Counted from the first letter of the stretch, positions 1-12,210 are shown. The stretch: 64,000 nucleotides of DNA from Spongilla lacustris (GCA_949361645.1 OX442415.1:24471790-24535789); one strand, 5' to 3'. Numbers and translations are program-made. The notes: a model not told the origin generated them from the letters alone.

Positions 1-57
1 ACATGTATGTGGAAAAGAACTAAAATTATACACTTTTACACCCAACTGTTTGTATTT

Positions 58-284
58 ACCTTCAGAGTTTTGTGCATATGATTTCCTATAAATGCACCAC
101 CAAAATACTGCTGCCTCTGTACACTGAAAGATTGAAGTGCACCATCCAGTGCTTTGACAAAGGGTTTCAGAGCATCAAGAATAGCTTTCCAAGTCAACCA
201 GCGGCCATTTGCGGATAACGATCGCCAGCTTTTTGCCCGATGAATTTCAGCGTCCTTATGAAAATTGTTGGACCAAAAACTCAC
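58..284 (-). pseudogene. Transposon-type protein fragment (FGGAFIGNH family)
   Basis: A minus-strand exon-like segment reads ALDGALQSFSVQRQQYFGG followed by AFIGNHMHKTLK and ends at a good donor (AAG|GTAAAT near 60). The same block (LDVALQSFNVERQSYFGG, AFIGNHVHKSLQ) occurs on the plus strand at about 9841-9960, so two members of one protein family lie in the window in opposite orientation. I recognise it as a multicopy family common in sponge and cnidarian genomes and probably transposon-derived; its biochemical role is unknown to me. Only a fragment is present at the window edge. The homology between the two copies is seen directly; the mobile origin is inferred. Confidence 0.5.
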
Positions 285-289
285 TTGTT

Positions 290-1025
290 TGTATTGATTC
301 CGACGTTGCCTGCAAGTACTTCATACGTCTTATGAAACTGCGCGTAGACTTGAAGGTTACCTCACCACCCTCACCAAAGGGAGCACCCCCAGCACCCACA
401 TCACTGAGGAGGCCAGCCACCTCGGCCTCGGAGTACATTAACCTCCAGGACTTAGGTACTCTGGCTGTTCTGAATGTTGCACTCCCCTTGCCACCAAAAA
501 CGACCTCTCATCTATAACTTTATATGACCTCTGTGCACAACATGCCATGCAGCAGGAATAAGTTATGCAATGCTAAATGACTTTTTTATATTGTTGGCTT
601 AGGTCACATAACCTTCAAATCATTCCAAAACCTGGCATTGATGTGATAATCGATTGATTACTCATTAGGTATGATTTATGCATCCAACACATATATTTTA
701 TGTTGATTGTGTATGGTAAAGCAGACTCCATTTCCAACTCATTATATTGACATAGCGAACAAGATTCCTTGTTACGACCGAGCTCTCCTTTAGAGCTTCG
801 TCACTTCTTGGTGACCTCTTCATGGATCGCATACTGATTATGTGGTAGAGAATGGGTGTGAATGGCTATGGAGTGGAAATACATTAGTGGTGGTTGTGAA
901 TACATACATGACCTCTGTGCGCAACATGCCATGAGTCCTCATCATCTATTGCTGTCTGGAGATCTACTGCTGTAGACTGCCCACCTGCATAGTGGCTTTT
1001 AAGCCATGCTTTGTGTGTCTTGTTT
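290..1025. other. No recognisable gene
   Basis: Short open frames on both strands (for example 209-517 plus and 256-438 minus) overlap each other and show no family motif or splice context. I see nothing supportable here apart from AT-rich spacer. Confidence 0.4.
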
Positions 1026-1270
1026 GTGCTAGACAATTGTGCTTGGCAGAACTTGCGCTGTATGTAGTGTGCATCGTTAGAACTGCGTATCATGCATAAA
1101 GCTACTGGTGTTCTTACGAACTGAGCAACATGCAAGTGATGCTTGGCTTATCAGAATGCTTTTCTGTTCAGGTAACCTGTTGAGTGTTTTGCAGAAGATA
1201 ATACTAGTCTTGCAGAACATGTATAGGTAAAGTATCTTGAGGCCGAAATGTTTTATTTAATTTTTTTACC
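1026..1270. repeat. Dispersed ~245-bp repeat, copy 1
   Basis: This segment begins GTGCTAGACAATTGTGCTTG and recurs in direct orientation at 5746-5990 with roughly 90% identity, ending in a T-rich tract after TATCTTGAGGC. No inverted termini or coding content are evident. It is probably a short interspersed or non-autonomous element. Confidence 0.7.
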
Positions 1271-2166
1271 TTATATCAATGCTGGAAGAGGATTGTATGT
1301 AAATCTGTGACATATGTTCTACTTCCTGTTGCAGTGCAGTTATTGCAGCTGCATTAGCATTTACGCCAGAGAATTTTTTCACCCATATCCCTCGGTGCAT
1401 TGCTTCCTCTCTGAGGTTGGGAACCCCACCAATTATATTTAGTGTGATTAAGTTAATACTACATGTAAGCGACCAATCCAAACGTTAAGCACATTCAAAA
1501 TGATCTCCATCTTCCTCTTCAGAATCTTTACTTTGGTCATCTGTATGTAAGGGAGAAGAGTGAATATACAACTCCTGAAGTTGTTGCCTGGTTAACTGCA
1601 AAAATATTGAAGAAGGAACCATACAAGCTTGGACTATGTATGTTGATTACACATGTGAGAAGAGGGAAGAGTAGCCTTCCGCCGGGCCTGACGAGGGGCT
1701 CTCAACTCCATCCCTAGCATGAATCTTCCCATAGTGCTGATAGGCTATAATAGAGAAAAATTATGCTTAACACAATCAAATACACCAATAAACATACTGT
1801 GGACCCTGTAGGCGGGTCATCAACTACTTCCAAAGGAGCTGTTATGTGTGTCCTCAAGAGCCTTCCACCCTTGGCTAGGTGAGTGGGTCATATCTCATCA
1901 CTCGAATATACCGTCTGAATCTTCATCCGATATTTAAATTCTTCAAGTAACTCATCTGTTACATTAGCATAGAGTGTAAGTTTTTTCTTGTTCTCCCCAA
2001 ACCAATCAACTGTAAAAGTTTCCACTGCCTCCGAACCAGGACATGCATAACGGGGAATTGAACCTCTTCACCTGAGCATTATAGTGTGTGGCAAATCTAT
2101 CAACTCTATGTGGGCCCCTTGGGTGTTGCTTCTAACATTTCAAATACTGTGTGGTCAATATGCCAA

Positions 2167-2600
2167 TCATCGTAGTCGATTATACAACTCACGCAGCAGG
2201 TGGTCCTTTGCTTTGGCCTCCCGCAACTTTCCTGTTTGCCACCTTCTTCTCCGCTTGCCTCTCCGCCTTTTCCATCTTTTTTTCGTCTTCTGAATCGTCC
2301 ACCAGATCGTCGTCCATATTCGTCGTCGATATTTTTCTACCACCATCCAGCCAGATTCGGAGCGATTGGCCAACTTTATTAGCTTCTGCCTGTGGGTGAG
2401 AAGCTCCATACCTTCCATTAGCTCGACCGTTGCCCGCTCTAGCAACTCTCCAGCGTGTGAATCTTCAACCACCACCTTTTGCAGACATGCCTTAGCTGCC
2501 TCGACCTTGTCCACGAGCTGCTTGTTAAAACGGTACTGCAGCTCGTTCCCCTTCCTCTTAAAGGCTTAGTTGTCCTTCCTCGTGGCACTTCTTGCCAATC
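2167..2600 (-). pseudogene. Retroelement gag-like fragment
   Basis: On the minus strand a KRKGNELQYRFNKQLVDKVE block runs into a helical, charged segment, then LIKLANRSESGWMVVEKY and a Lys/Arg-rich tail before a stop. The combination of KGNE-Q--FN and RSE-GW-VV-EY followed by a basic stretch is what I know from the N-terminal protein of sponge/cnidarian retroelements. The first part lies in a different frame from the second at their upstream junction, so the copy is decayed or spliced. No polymerase domain follows nearby. Family assignment rests on recall of motif style. Confidence 0.45.
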
Positions 2601-2983
2601 AAGACGCTGTATCCTCCCTTTCCTCACTATTCTCTACTCTTCCTGCATCTCCTTCATCCGTTTAAGTGGTTTGGCTACCGCTTCCTCTGCCATCCGAAAA
2701 AGTTTGCAGCACGTGCACGCAAGCTTGGAATGAACACTCCTACCAGGCACCAGCCTTATAAACCCCCAACCATGTATGGTCCAATTACGTGCTATACTAT
2801 CAATCATATGAGGGAGGGAGCTAAATTTCTGCCTGATTCACCATGTTCAAATGTCGAAAATGTGTACATGGTCAATCAAAAGGCTCACGTTAATGTTAAT
2901 GCGTTGCCTCAACTCTACATAGTATTAAATCATTCATAATAATTTACATATATTAGTTTATTGAATGTGAATGCACACAAAAC

Positions 2984-3370
2984 TCACCAGGAGCAGGCAC
3001 TGTAGAAATTATAATATTTTCTGTTCAGTGTGAATGCACACCAAACACATAACTCACCAGGAGCAGGATATGGAGGAAAAGCACCTCCAGGAGGAGGAAG
3101 AGCACCTCCAGGAGGAGGAAGAGCACCTCCAGGAGGAGGAAGAGCACCTCCAGGAGGTACTCCTCCTCCTGGAGGAGGAGAGTGTCCTCCATTCACTGTG
3201 GGTTGGAGAACATAGCATGTACACGTACAGAAGGTCAAGGATAATGTAACTGCTACTGTACTATGAATGAACAGTTTCTTACTTGCTGCCATGAAGGCAC
3301 CCATTGCGTCCATAAAATGACGCAATGCATCAGTTGGAATCTGTGTGGTGGTCATCTGTGATGGAGGCAC
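2984..3370 (-). CDS. Possible Pro/Gly-rich gene fragment
   Basis: Two minus-strand segments look exonic. 3292-3370 (MPPSQMTTTQIPTDALRHF...) ends at a GTAAGA donor. 3055-3205 has a CCCACAG acceptor and a GTGAGT donor and encodes repeated PPPGGAL units. The Pro/Gly repeat comes from a 21-bp tandem repeat, so part of the open frame is a by-product of the repeat. No catalytic domain is seen. It may be the low-complexity region of the same kind of mobile-element protein as at 2167-2600. Function unknown. Confidence 0.3.
   Translation of the reverse strand: MPPSQMTTTQIPTDALRHFMDAMGAFMAASKKLFIHSTVAVTLSLTFCTCTCYVLQPTVNGGHSPPPGGGVPPGGALPPPGGALPPPGGALPPPGGAFPPYPAPGELCVWCAFTLNRKYYNFYSACSW
3066..3160. 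repeat. 21-bp tandem repeat (AGCACCTCCAGGAGGAGGAAG)
   Basis: About four to five near-perfect copies of a 21-bp unit. The unit is a multiple of three and has no stop codons, so it is open in several frames: Pro/Gly-rich on minus, Glu-rich on plus. Confidence 0.85.
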
Positions 3371-5745
3371 ACATCATAAGTCATAGTGTATATTTTCATA
3401 GATGATATATCTTTCACTACTTTCATTACTACGTAGACATGAATCATTGACTTAAATCAAAGCCAGTTACTATTTGTACAAGAAAACACCATGACATTTG
3501 CTCGTACCATAGTTACATTATTTTTTCTCTGTACCTTGTATATTCATCCCTGTTTGCAAAATGTAACCATTGAGAGATGCATATACCAAAACCAATATAG
3601 GGGGCGATGCAAATACCAAAACCAAACTGATCAGAAAATAGTGGGCCTGGCCACTGATCTTCAGTAGAAGGCTAGAACAAGTTTATTTGCTAATTCCAAG
3701 AAAACTAAAATGGCTGAAGAAATGGTTTATGATAACACTGTCATAGAAAAGAAATTTCATCAGTATCTTTATGGTCTGAACAATCAACCACTGGTAAAAA
3801 TATTTGGACTGAAGACAAGATAAAAAGGCATGCCAATGCTCATACAAAGCTCTATCTAACAATTCCTTTCTACTTGACATTGTACTGTTGGATACATAAC
3901 TAGTTCATGTTTTTATGTTAGGGTTGAAAATGGCATGATCCTTCTCAAGGCTCTTTACAGATTTATCTAATATTGTAGGGTATTACACAATTAGGTTTTA
4001 ATCTAAGTGAAAGTGTGAATTTTTTTGAACTTAGCAGGTACAACACTGAGAGCAAAACATTCTGCAGGGACAAGCACTGCATGAAGCACACTAGCTGCCT
4101 GCAGTCACATTAGTAGGCATGGGAGCCATGTTCTCCACCATCTGCCTCATCTCCAGAGTTTCCCATAGGGCAGCTTTTGTCACTGATTCCTGCATACATA
4201 GCAGTTTGTAATGTTTATAACACTTGCAGTAATTAACAACTCACTTTAGATTGCTTTCTTTTTTGCTTGTTTCTGAGGCTCGTGCACTTAGAATTCATGT
4301 TGACATGCAGTATTTTCTGCCGTTGCTGTTCTCCAATGTGAGGAAATTTGTACTTGATGTGCCCTGATATTACAATAGTAAATTATCTTAAAGAGACAAA
4401 TTCTATTGATACAATGAATCTTACTGTGAATCCCACTGATGATGTTGGGATTGAGTAGCTGTCTGGATGGTGCTGGTGTGCAATTGCTGCTGGCCATCTC
4501 TTGCTCCGTGAAGAAGACTCAATTATGTAAGTGCCTGCCAATGGTGACCAGCGTCACCCACCATTGGTCCCTGTAGACCCAGTAGTACAAGGCACAGCTG
4601 CTGTTGCCTGCCCCTACAGCAACGAACCAAAGTCAATGAAGGAAGTTGCAAGTCTATTAGTCCTTGGCTTGTGCATGCAGATAGCGCTTTGGCCTTCAAT
4701 TTGCCGTATTCAATTGTCTAAATAATTATTATAAAAAAATGTAATGTGTTTACGTGGCGTGTGCCGGGGATGTGTGACAGACATCAAGGTATTGGCAGGG
4801 ATGGATGAGGACACTGCCTCCTCCCAATCTCCTACCAGCCTACCTGTTTCTCTAACATGGACCCAGGGAGTGTGCTGGTACCTTGTACCACCTCAATGCT
4901 GAAGGTGAAGGTGCCATGGAGTGAAGGTGCCCTGCAGGTCCAATGTGTGGACCTAAGCAATAAGATAGGACGGGAAATGTTCCTTAGAAGTAGAGTGGAT
5001 CCTCCTGTATTTTGCCTTTGCTCTGGACCAAACACTTTCAATGGTTTGTGTGTACGCACCGCACGTCCTCCCACAGCTAACAAACCTGCTCAGCCACTTT
5101 CATTGTATGAAAGTATTTGTGTAATTTATATTATAAATACATTTTCACTTAATAATAACGATAAATACAATCCATCTGGAAGGGGATCCTCCGCTCCGTA
5201 GCATAAGAGTGTGACATCATCACCTTCAGTGACTGTCAAAGATTGAGTGAGAGTGGTCACCACAGGAGGCTCTGCACCAGTCAATCGGTTAACAAAGATA
5301 ACCGAGTGGTTGACAGTGAGGTAAACAAACGTTATACCAGTATTACTGTTTTTTTTTTTTTAAATGCCCATCCACTTGCTGACAATTTTTATTGGCAGCT
5401 CTTCACTCCAGAGAAATGTGAATTCTATAGTATCCTGCATACTCAAGTGGTTTCAGAAAACCAAGAATTTAGGCGAATTGATTTGGATGTCTTGCACCTT
5501 GAACATTTCCACCTATAAAATTTATTAACGCATAAGCTCATTTCACTTCCATAAAATTAACGTACCTATAACCATCGATTTCTTTGTGTGGTACCCATAG
5601 CATATCAATGCCGCTTGCTTTTCAAGTTTGTGCGTTCGACAGCAGCCCATGGTTCTTGCACCATTGGATGGTAGTTTCTTTGTCCATAAAGACTTCTTCC
5701 CCTAACCTCTTTGGCATCCAATACTCCTCTGGAAGTCCGTATATG
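3371..5745. other. No recognisable gene
   Basis: About 2.4 kb with scattered short open frames on both strands. The overlapping pair at 4832-5201 has no motif I recognise. No inverted termini or tRNA fold were noticed. Confidence 0.35.
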
Positions 5746-5990
5746 TGCTAGACAATTGTGCTTGGCACAACTTGAGCTGTATATAGCGTGCATTGTTAGA
5801 ACTGAGTATTATGCATAAAGCTACTGGTGTTCTTACCAACTGAGCAACATGCAAGTGATGCTTGGCTTATCAGAATGCTTTTCTGTTCAGGTAACCTGTT
5901 GAGTGTTTTTTGCAGAAGATAATACTAGTCTTGCGGAGCATGTATAGGTAAAGTATCTTGAGGCCAAAATTTTTTATTTTATTTTTTTCT
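5746..5990. repeat. Dispersed ~245-bp repeat, copy 2
   Basis: Direct-orientation partner of 1026-1270, with the same start (GTGCTAGACAATTGTGCTTG) and the same T-rich end. Both copies sit about 4.7 kb apart in transposon-rich sequence. Confidence 0.7.
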
Positions 5991-6224
5991 TCATCCCTGC
6001 TGCTCCTATGTGGGTACTTCTTTGCATACAGGAAGAACAGTAGCTGTTTCTCATTACCAAAAGGCAAAATAGCTAGAACATTACAGGCAGTGTGAACCAC
6101 ATTTTCCATTGCTTCTCCTAGTTCTGGGGAATTGTATTTGTATATGATTGCACTAGATTAATTGAATCAAATTGCATTTATACTGTGATGAATGGTTTGG
6201 CAGTAACATCAATATCCTCAGCAA

Positions 6225-7382
6225 CTATGGCACTGTCTGGAACTGGAACACACATTCAAGGAACTTTGGGTAGTACAGTTTCTTCAAGACTATCGAGCTT
6301 CCTTTGTTTAGGTGCATAAAGTTTCTCTTGTACAGTTTCGTGAACCTTAAACTGACTCCTTGTTGTAGATTGCCCTTGGAGAAATTTGTGCCTTTACAAG
6401 AAATGCTTTTGAATGAATTCAAAAATGCGGTCACAACTTGAACCAAGCTCTGTTACGTGCCTACCATAAAATTGGAAAGCAGTCTTTGCGCAACTTGTGC
6501 ATGGATTATTGATGCTTTGTTGCTTTCCGCATCTGAGTCGCCTTCATTAGGTTGTTCTCTAACAATACCAAACCAGACTTCAGAAGCAATTCAGTACTAT
6601 ATAAATTATCCTCATTTTGTTCAACAAAGGATGCAAGTGCGCACGCAAATGGTCGAACAATCATGCAGCAGAATTTGGGAGTGCCTCTTTGTCCAGAAAT
6701 CGTGGAATTCCACATTTGGTTCAGAAATTAGTCTGGATTAAGAATGCTCATATTGTAAGAAAATTGGCCCATCCTGCCAAAACACGTTTCTCGTCATGGT
6801 CATCCCATTCTGAATCCTATAGTTTTCAATTTCAGTTGCACTTGCAGGCATGCCAGAGCCAACATGTATGGCTATAATTAGGTTGTCTATATATTCATCG
6901 TACATACTCAGGTACATGTTAACCTCTGGCCAGCAATAAGTGATCCTTTCGTTTGTACCAATTGAAAAAAATAACTCTTTTTTTCAGTGCAGTTGTACTA
7001 AAATGTGCTTGAGCAGGCTGCTGCGAATGGTATCATCTTGGATTATGGTCCTGTTTATGCATCTTGGCTTTTTTCGTTTGAAAGGTACAACTGTATTTTG
7101 GGTAGCTATAAAACAAACAGGTCCATTGAGATACAATTCACGAAGCATTTTGTTTAAGAAATGGAAATAGATAGCTAAGCATAAAGGAGGCTTTAATTGA
7201 ACAACCTGCTGTTGCTGGAACACTTGATGGCATGCTTGTACAACATTCAAATTCTCACCTGCAACTAAATGATGCATCAAAGTTACCTGTAAATATGAAG
7301 TTTTGGTATTATCTGGATCCTCATCACCTAGCTGGTGATGATCACATTGTTTACTTGACTGAAACATAAATTTTTGCAACAT
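6225..7382 (-). pseudogene. Broken transposon-like coding region, unrecognised
   Basis: Three minus-strand open segments (7382-6984, 6715-6506, 6446-6225) have protein-like composition (for example LNKMLRELYLNGPVCFIA and TKLYKRNFMHLNKGSSI) but lie in different frames with stops between them. They abut a plus-strand transposon-type frame at 7435-7905. I do not recognise a family. A decayed mobile-element gene is the simplest reading, but a spliced host gene is not excluded. Confidence 0.25.
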
Positions 7383-7434
7383 ATCAGCAAATTTGGAATA
7401 TGTTTCATTTTATACAAAGAGACATTCATAGATC

Positions 7435-7905
7435 ATGTTTGTTAACAATGTATATGGTTCAAAACACAGTCAATCTAAACGATCGTCCTATATAATGGCA
7501 GCTTGGTGTGGTATGAATGGCAAGGTAGATTCCATCACTACAGTTTTACGGCCAGAACAAGTACTATTTTACTTCAAGCATTGTTTAACCATTGGACAAA
7601 GAGTTGTGCTTCATATGTTTGCATTTGTGCAGTGGCATCATCCTTTGCAGCATCAAGGGGTTCCCAGCAGGATGGAGATTTGGTGTGCAACCTTGTTTGA
7701 ACCTTTTGGTCCCACAAGTTTCCTACCTGTACAAAGAATTAATTCACAATATGTGGCAGCAATCAATGATGAACAAGGGGTTTATGTGTGTCCTACATCC
7801 CAGAAACTATTGACTGCACTGTTTTCAAACTATTTTACTATGTATGAGATAAGATGCACTGTAAATTCATTGTTCTTTTATTTCAATATAAACCAAAAAG
7901 TATAA
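7435..7905 (+). CDS. Transposon-type C-terminal domain protein (partial)
   Basis: A 156-residue frame contains SKRSSYIMAAWCGMNGKVD, then RPEQVLFYFKHCLTIGQR, FAFVQWHHP and FLPVQRINSQYVA. This order (Ser-rich start, RP-x-VLYF-KH, V-WY/WH, IWCATLF, LPVQRI) matches, as far as I recall, a beta-rich C-terminal domain found in repeated sponge and cnidarian proteins that travel with mobile elements. The molecular role is unknown to me. No upstream catalytic domain is visible, so this is likely a fragment. Confidence 0.35.
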   Translation: MFVNNVYGSKHSQSKRSSYIMAAWCGMNGKVDSITTVLRPEQVLFYFKHCLTIGQRVVLHMFAFVQWHHPLQHQGVPSRMEIWCATLFEPFGPTSFLPVQRINSQYVAAINDEQGVYVCPTSQKLLTALFSNYFTMYEIRCTVNSLFFYFNINQKV

Positions 7906-8379
7906 TAATTATGCACACGTTTTATTTTAGTGAGGAACACCTTACACATTTAAGATATATCCTTTCACACACACAGACATACCTTACTTAAGACGGCCCA
8001 TGGGTGTGGCCAGTGAGTGAGGTGGTGTGGAGTGTAGCAGGTTAGATGTTAGCAGCTGGTATGAAACACATGTTGTGTTGAAGCCCATATATGGAAGGGG
8101 CATATTTCTCCACATCTACACTTATGCATTATGGCCCCTTTGAATATTTTAGTGCCTCTTAAAAGTGCCTCTTAACTCCACATGGTCCCTTCCTTTCTCC
8201 CAATTGATATTGCCCCCAAAAGCGTCCTCCACTTTGAAGGGTTTAATATACCCCATTCTCTTTCTAGTACTAAAACAGTATTTGATTTCATATTTTTTTC
8301 CAAATACAATGTATTTCCACTCGCTTGATGTGAATACCGTACACAGATCGAGTGCGAGTTGAAGTTGTGGGTGGATGGG

Positions 8380-8700
8380 ACTGTATCTTAATACACTACA
8401 CATCCACACCTCTACACACCTACACATACAGACACACCCCTTACACACCTTGCACATAACTTATAACATACTACACACCTCTTGAAACCCCTACACTCAC
8501 ACCTACACACAGTAACATCACACTCTACAGACAACTTCAAATGTGTACAGACATAGCTCACTCACATACACCCCTCATGTCTTCACAGACACCAGACAAA
8601 CCATTCACACCCTCTGCACAGAATACACTACACATACACACCTCTGCACACCAACACATACAGACACCCCTTCACACCGCATCAGCTTATAATAGCACCA
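8380..8700. repeat. Degenerate CA-rich minisatellite (copy 1)
   Basis: Plus strand built of variants of CTACACACC and ACACATACA with almost no G. A related tract lies at 11010-11425; both contain CTCTTGAAACCCCTACAC-like and AACATCACA-CTACAGACA blocks. Open frames in it are compositional. Confidence 0.75.
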
Positions 8701-8704
8701 GGTG

Positions 8705-9150
8705 TAAGCTTCAAGCAAGCCATGCCGTTAAACATTGCATAGCGATAATGAGGCTAACCGCCATCATTTGTAAATCATATACCGTAACGCTCTAATTATC
8801 AAACTAATTGTCCAGCTCGAAACAGCCGTGGGTGAGTATGTATAAGTTATGTGTAAGGTGGATTAGTACCAGCAATCATTCCTCTATAACACACACATCT
8901 GAACTATTAATACTACGCATTCCAATAATACACTGGCCTCGTTTTCATAAGCATACACCGTTACGTGGAGGTTGGTATTAAATAAGTTATTACAAACTGA
9001 CAGGTGATTTTAATTTACACAGGCAATATAAAATCAAGTTGTTTCTTTGCGGTGACTATGACTTTTTCAGTACAATGTATGTCCTTTCAGGAGCTTGTGG
9101 TGCGTCAATACTAAATATCAATAACTGTGACACCCATTATACATGACTAA
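8705..9150. other. No recognisable gene
   Basis: AT-rich spacer between the CA-rich tract and the transposon-type gene; nothing supportable seen. Confidence 0.4.
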
Positions 9151-9164
9151 CCTTTGTACACAGA

Positions 9165-10586
9165 TTGCTATCCTTGCTTGTGCCGTATTCACAAAGATAA
9201 GATGAAGATTCCTATAGCCAACCAAGGAGAATTTGAGGCAGACCATCATTCAGGATAACCATGGAAAATGGAGGGATTAGGAGCAATGCACAATTGTTCC
9301 ACAATTGCATCTCAAAGCCAATTATTAACATTCCTCTATCCCAGGTTAGAATGGATTGTACATCATTCAGTCATTACACTTGCCCATTCCACCCTCACAC
9401 CATAGGTGTGCTTGCCAGGTCTCCATATAACTCTGGGTGTCTTCACAAAGATCTTCAAGCTTTTTGTCCCGGAGGGCACATGCCATGAGCTGGATCTGAA
9501 ACTTGCCTGTTCCTCTTTGCAAATTGCAGCCAGCTCTTCAACTTTTGAGGAGTACCACCAGGAGATGCTGAAGATGCTGTCAGCCAAAGAAGACCTCACA
9601 AGCCAGCTGCAAGAGCTCAATGTTCATTAGCGCTGATCACATATTTGTCCATCCTCTATGGTGAGACAAATGAGGTGGTTAACGGTCTCCTTGAGCAAGT
9701 CAAGATTAAGAGACAAGCTGTAAAACAAGTGGTGAGTCAAGTTAAACAACAATGCACAGACTATAATTTAAGAACTATACTATTATTATTAAAGGAATAG
9801 CAAATTGAATCATCCAAAACACATCTCCAAAAGGGATTTCCATTAAATGATGGACCCTTTGTCAAACAGCTTGATGTTGCTCTCCAGTCCTTTAATGTTG
9901 AAAGGCAAAGTTACTTTGGTGGTGCCTTCATAGGCAATCATGTGCACAAGTCATTGCAGGTACTTAAATATGCAAATGTATAATGGTTCCCAATCTGTAT
10001 CACTGTGCCTATGCACTCACACATGCAGCCTAAGAACATCGAAACCCTGTGCAATTCCTTTAATAAGGTGGTAGTGAATGATCAACCAGGTCTGACAACT
10101 GACATTGTGAAAACGTCGGAACAGTTTAAGAACATATTAGAAATGTTTGCAACATGCCACAAGTTGTATGATGCATCATTTCTATCTGGTGACAGCATTG
10201 AACAACTTAGTAAGTTTTTAAAAATGTAAATGTTTTAAATGAAACACTGATTTTGTCCATTTTTTTTAGGACAAGCAATCACAAACTTCATGGATGCCTT
10301 CAGGAAATCCTTTCCCCAAGCCACTGTACCAGTAAAGATGCATCTCCTTGAAGATCACGCAGTTGCTTGGGTGCAAAAGTGGCATGTGGGGTTCGGTCTC
10401 CTTGGAGAACAAGGTGCCGAATCCATACATGCCAAATTCAATGCTCTACATAGGACATATGCTTCAATCCACGAAAAGCTTCAGCATTACCAGTGTGTGA
10501 TGAAGGAACACCCCATCTCCATTGCACCACAAAATGTCACAGCAATACCAGCAATAACAAAACGACTGAAATATTCTAAGGAATAG
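9165..10586 (+). pseudogene. Transposon-type multi-exon gene (GLLGEQGAESIH family)
   Basis: Ordered blocks on the plus strand are: 9165-9250 (CRIHKDKMKIPIANQGEFEA); up to 9343 (NCISKPIINIPLSQ, ending at a GTTAGA donor); from 9406 (VCLPGLHITLGVFTKIFKLF, then a coiled segment); 9640-9730 (VVNGLLEQVKIKRQAV); 9790-9960 (SYFGGAFIGNHVHKSLQ, with a GTACTT donor); 10025-10210; and 10270-10586 (MHLLEDHAVAWVQKWHVGFG, LLGEQGAESIHAKFN) to a stop. At least one frame break (a TAA after EADHHSG) precedes the second block. The ordered motifs define a family I have seen as multicopy genes in sponges and cnidarians. Transposase ancestry is inferred, not shown. Confidence 0.5.
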
Positions 10587-10589
10587 TAT

Positions 10590-11009
10590 CATCTGTGGTA
10601 TTAAACATCACTTTCAATGAGTAAATCACCTATGTTTGATGATTTGTAGCACTGTCATTTCAGCAGGCCACACTTAGTTGTTTCGCTTTCTAGGTAGCCT
10701 CCACTCTCCATCATTTATCCACGTTTTGTTTTTACCCAAGATAATTGACAGTAGTCTAGTGTTCCGATCTTTGTGAAGGATATCTCATCGCGGTACTCTC
10801 GTGGCAAGCGCTACAGCTAACAGATGGTACAAAGTTGTGCCTTGTAATTCACACATAGGAAAGAAAAATGATATGTCTACGCAAAAATGGCTTTTCAATG
10901 GCGGGTCTACAAGTGCAGTCCTTATATAGCTCGAAGATACAAAGTCCTTGTTTAGGTCATGTTTGATGATGTAATCGTTTCAATATTTCAGTGCGTAGGT
11001 CTTATTGTC
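10590..11009. other. No recognisable gene
   Basis: Spacer between the transposon-type gene and the CA-rich tract. Nothing supportable seen. Confidence 0.4.
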
Positions 11010-11425
11010 CAAGCCGTGCACCTCCTTACACACCACTTGAAACCCATACACAGACAGACCTCACACCTACACACTTACACAGAAACATCACACTACAGAC
11101 ATCTTCAAATCCATCTTCAAATTGCACAGACAACCTCACAACTCACCCCTTCATACCTTAAAAATACACGCCTCAGATCTTCACAAGGACACTACACACA
11201 CCCTTTACACCCTCTGTACAGAATACACCACACATACACTACAAACACATTTTTATATGTACAAACACGTGTACACATTAAAATTGTACAGACATCTCAC
11301 ACTCACATGCACCACTTCCACATCTTACGCATACCCTTCCCTTACACACACCTCTTGAAACCCCTACACACACAGACAGAACTCACATACACAGAAACAT
11401 TACATTCTACAGACAACTATTCCGA
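11010..11425. repeat. Degenerate CA-rich minisatellite (copy 2)
   Basis: Same compositional repeat as 8380-8700: strongly strand-asymmetric, C/A-rich on plus. The long plus-strand open frame through it (10959-11459) is Thr/His-rich and purely compositional. Confidence 0.75.
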
Positions 11426-11639
11426 CTATCAATATTGTTTCCCCCCTCCCTCTTGGTAGAACAAGCAACAAATACTGACGAAACGGCACAGCTGTGTATA
11501 CACTTGTGAAGCTTTTTTAATATCATAAATGGTCTTTTTCATACGTATATATAACTGCTGTATTCCTGCTTTGTCCTAAATCAGTAGAATATAGTATACA
11601 CACGATGAGTGATTATCGGGGAAATGATATATGACGAGT

Positions 11640-12210
11640 GGTTAAGGGGGCGTTATTGGGTATTAGGGACGGGTAGAGGGGTAAGGTAAGGTAAAGGGAT
11701 GGGTGTATAATTGGTAAGGGGAGGAGGTATTAGGTAAAGACGGGAGGGGTATTAGGTAAAGGAAGGGTATTGTAATAAGCAGAGTGAAAGTGAGGTACTA
11801 GGTGTCAGGGGGAGGGGTATTAGTTGGAAGGTATTAGGTAAGAGTAATTAGGTAAGGTAAAGGGAAGAAGTATTAGCTGAGTTTGCAGGCATAAGGTATT
11901 AGATAAGAATAGCGTGGTATTAGCTGCGGGTTAAAGGGTATGAGGTAAGGAAAGGGGTATAGATAAGGTGAGGATATTAGTTGAGAGAAGTGGAGGTATT
12001 AGGTAAGGAAAAGGTAACAGGTAAGGAGGGATTAGGCAATGGCATGGGATATTAGTTAAGGGGAGCTAGGGGTTACTAAGTAAGGGAAGATATTAGGTAA
12101 AGGGAAAGGATATTAGGTAAGGAGAGGCGTATTACTTAAGGGGAAGATATTTGCAAAGGGTGAAGGGAAGGGTATTATTTAAAGGTTACGGCAAGGGTAT
12201 TACTTGCTGG
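11640..12210. repeat. Degenerate GGTATTAGGTAAGG repeat tract
   Basis: About 570 bp in which GGTATTAGGTAAGG-like words recur every 12-30 bases without exact periodicity, with almost no C on the plus strand. It lies shortly after the C/A-rich, G-poor tract at 11010-11425, making a switch in strand composition. It is not the canonical TTAGGG telomere array. Confidence 0.8.

Noticed and set aside
3030..3249. Glu-rich plus-strand protein (repeated EEEEHLQ)
   Set aside because: Translation of the 21-bp repeat in the strand opposite to the exon-like splice sites.
10959..11459. 166-residue plus-strand open frame
   Set aside because: Thr/His/Tyr-rich product of a CA-rich minisatellite; no start context, splice sites or motifs.
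11640..12210. Telomeric repeat array
   Set aside because: Words are GGTATTAGGTAAGG-like and irregular; TTAGGG occurs only sporadically.
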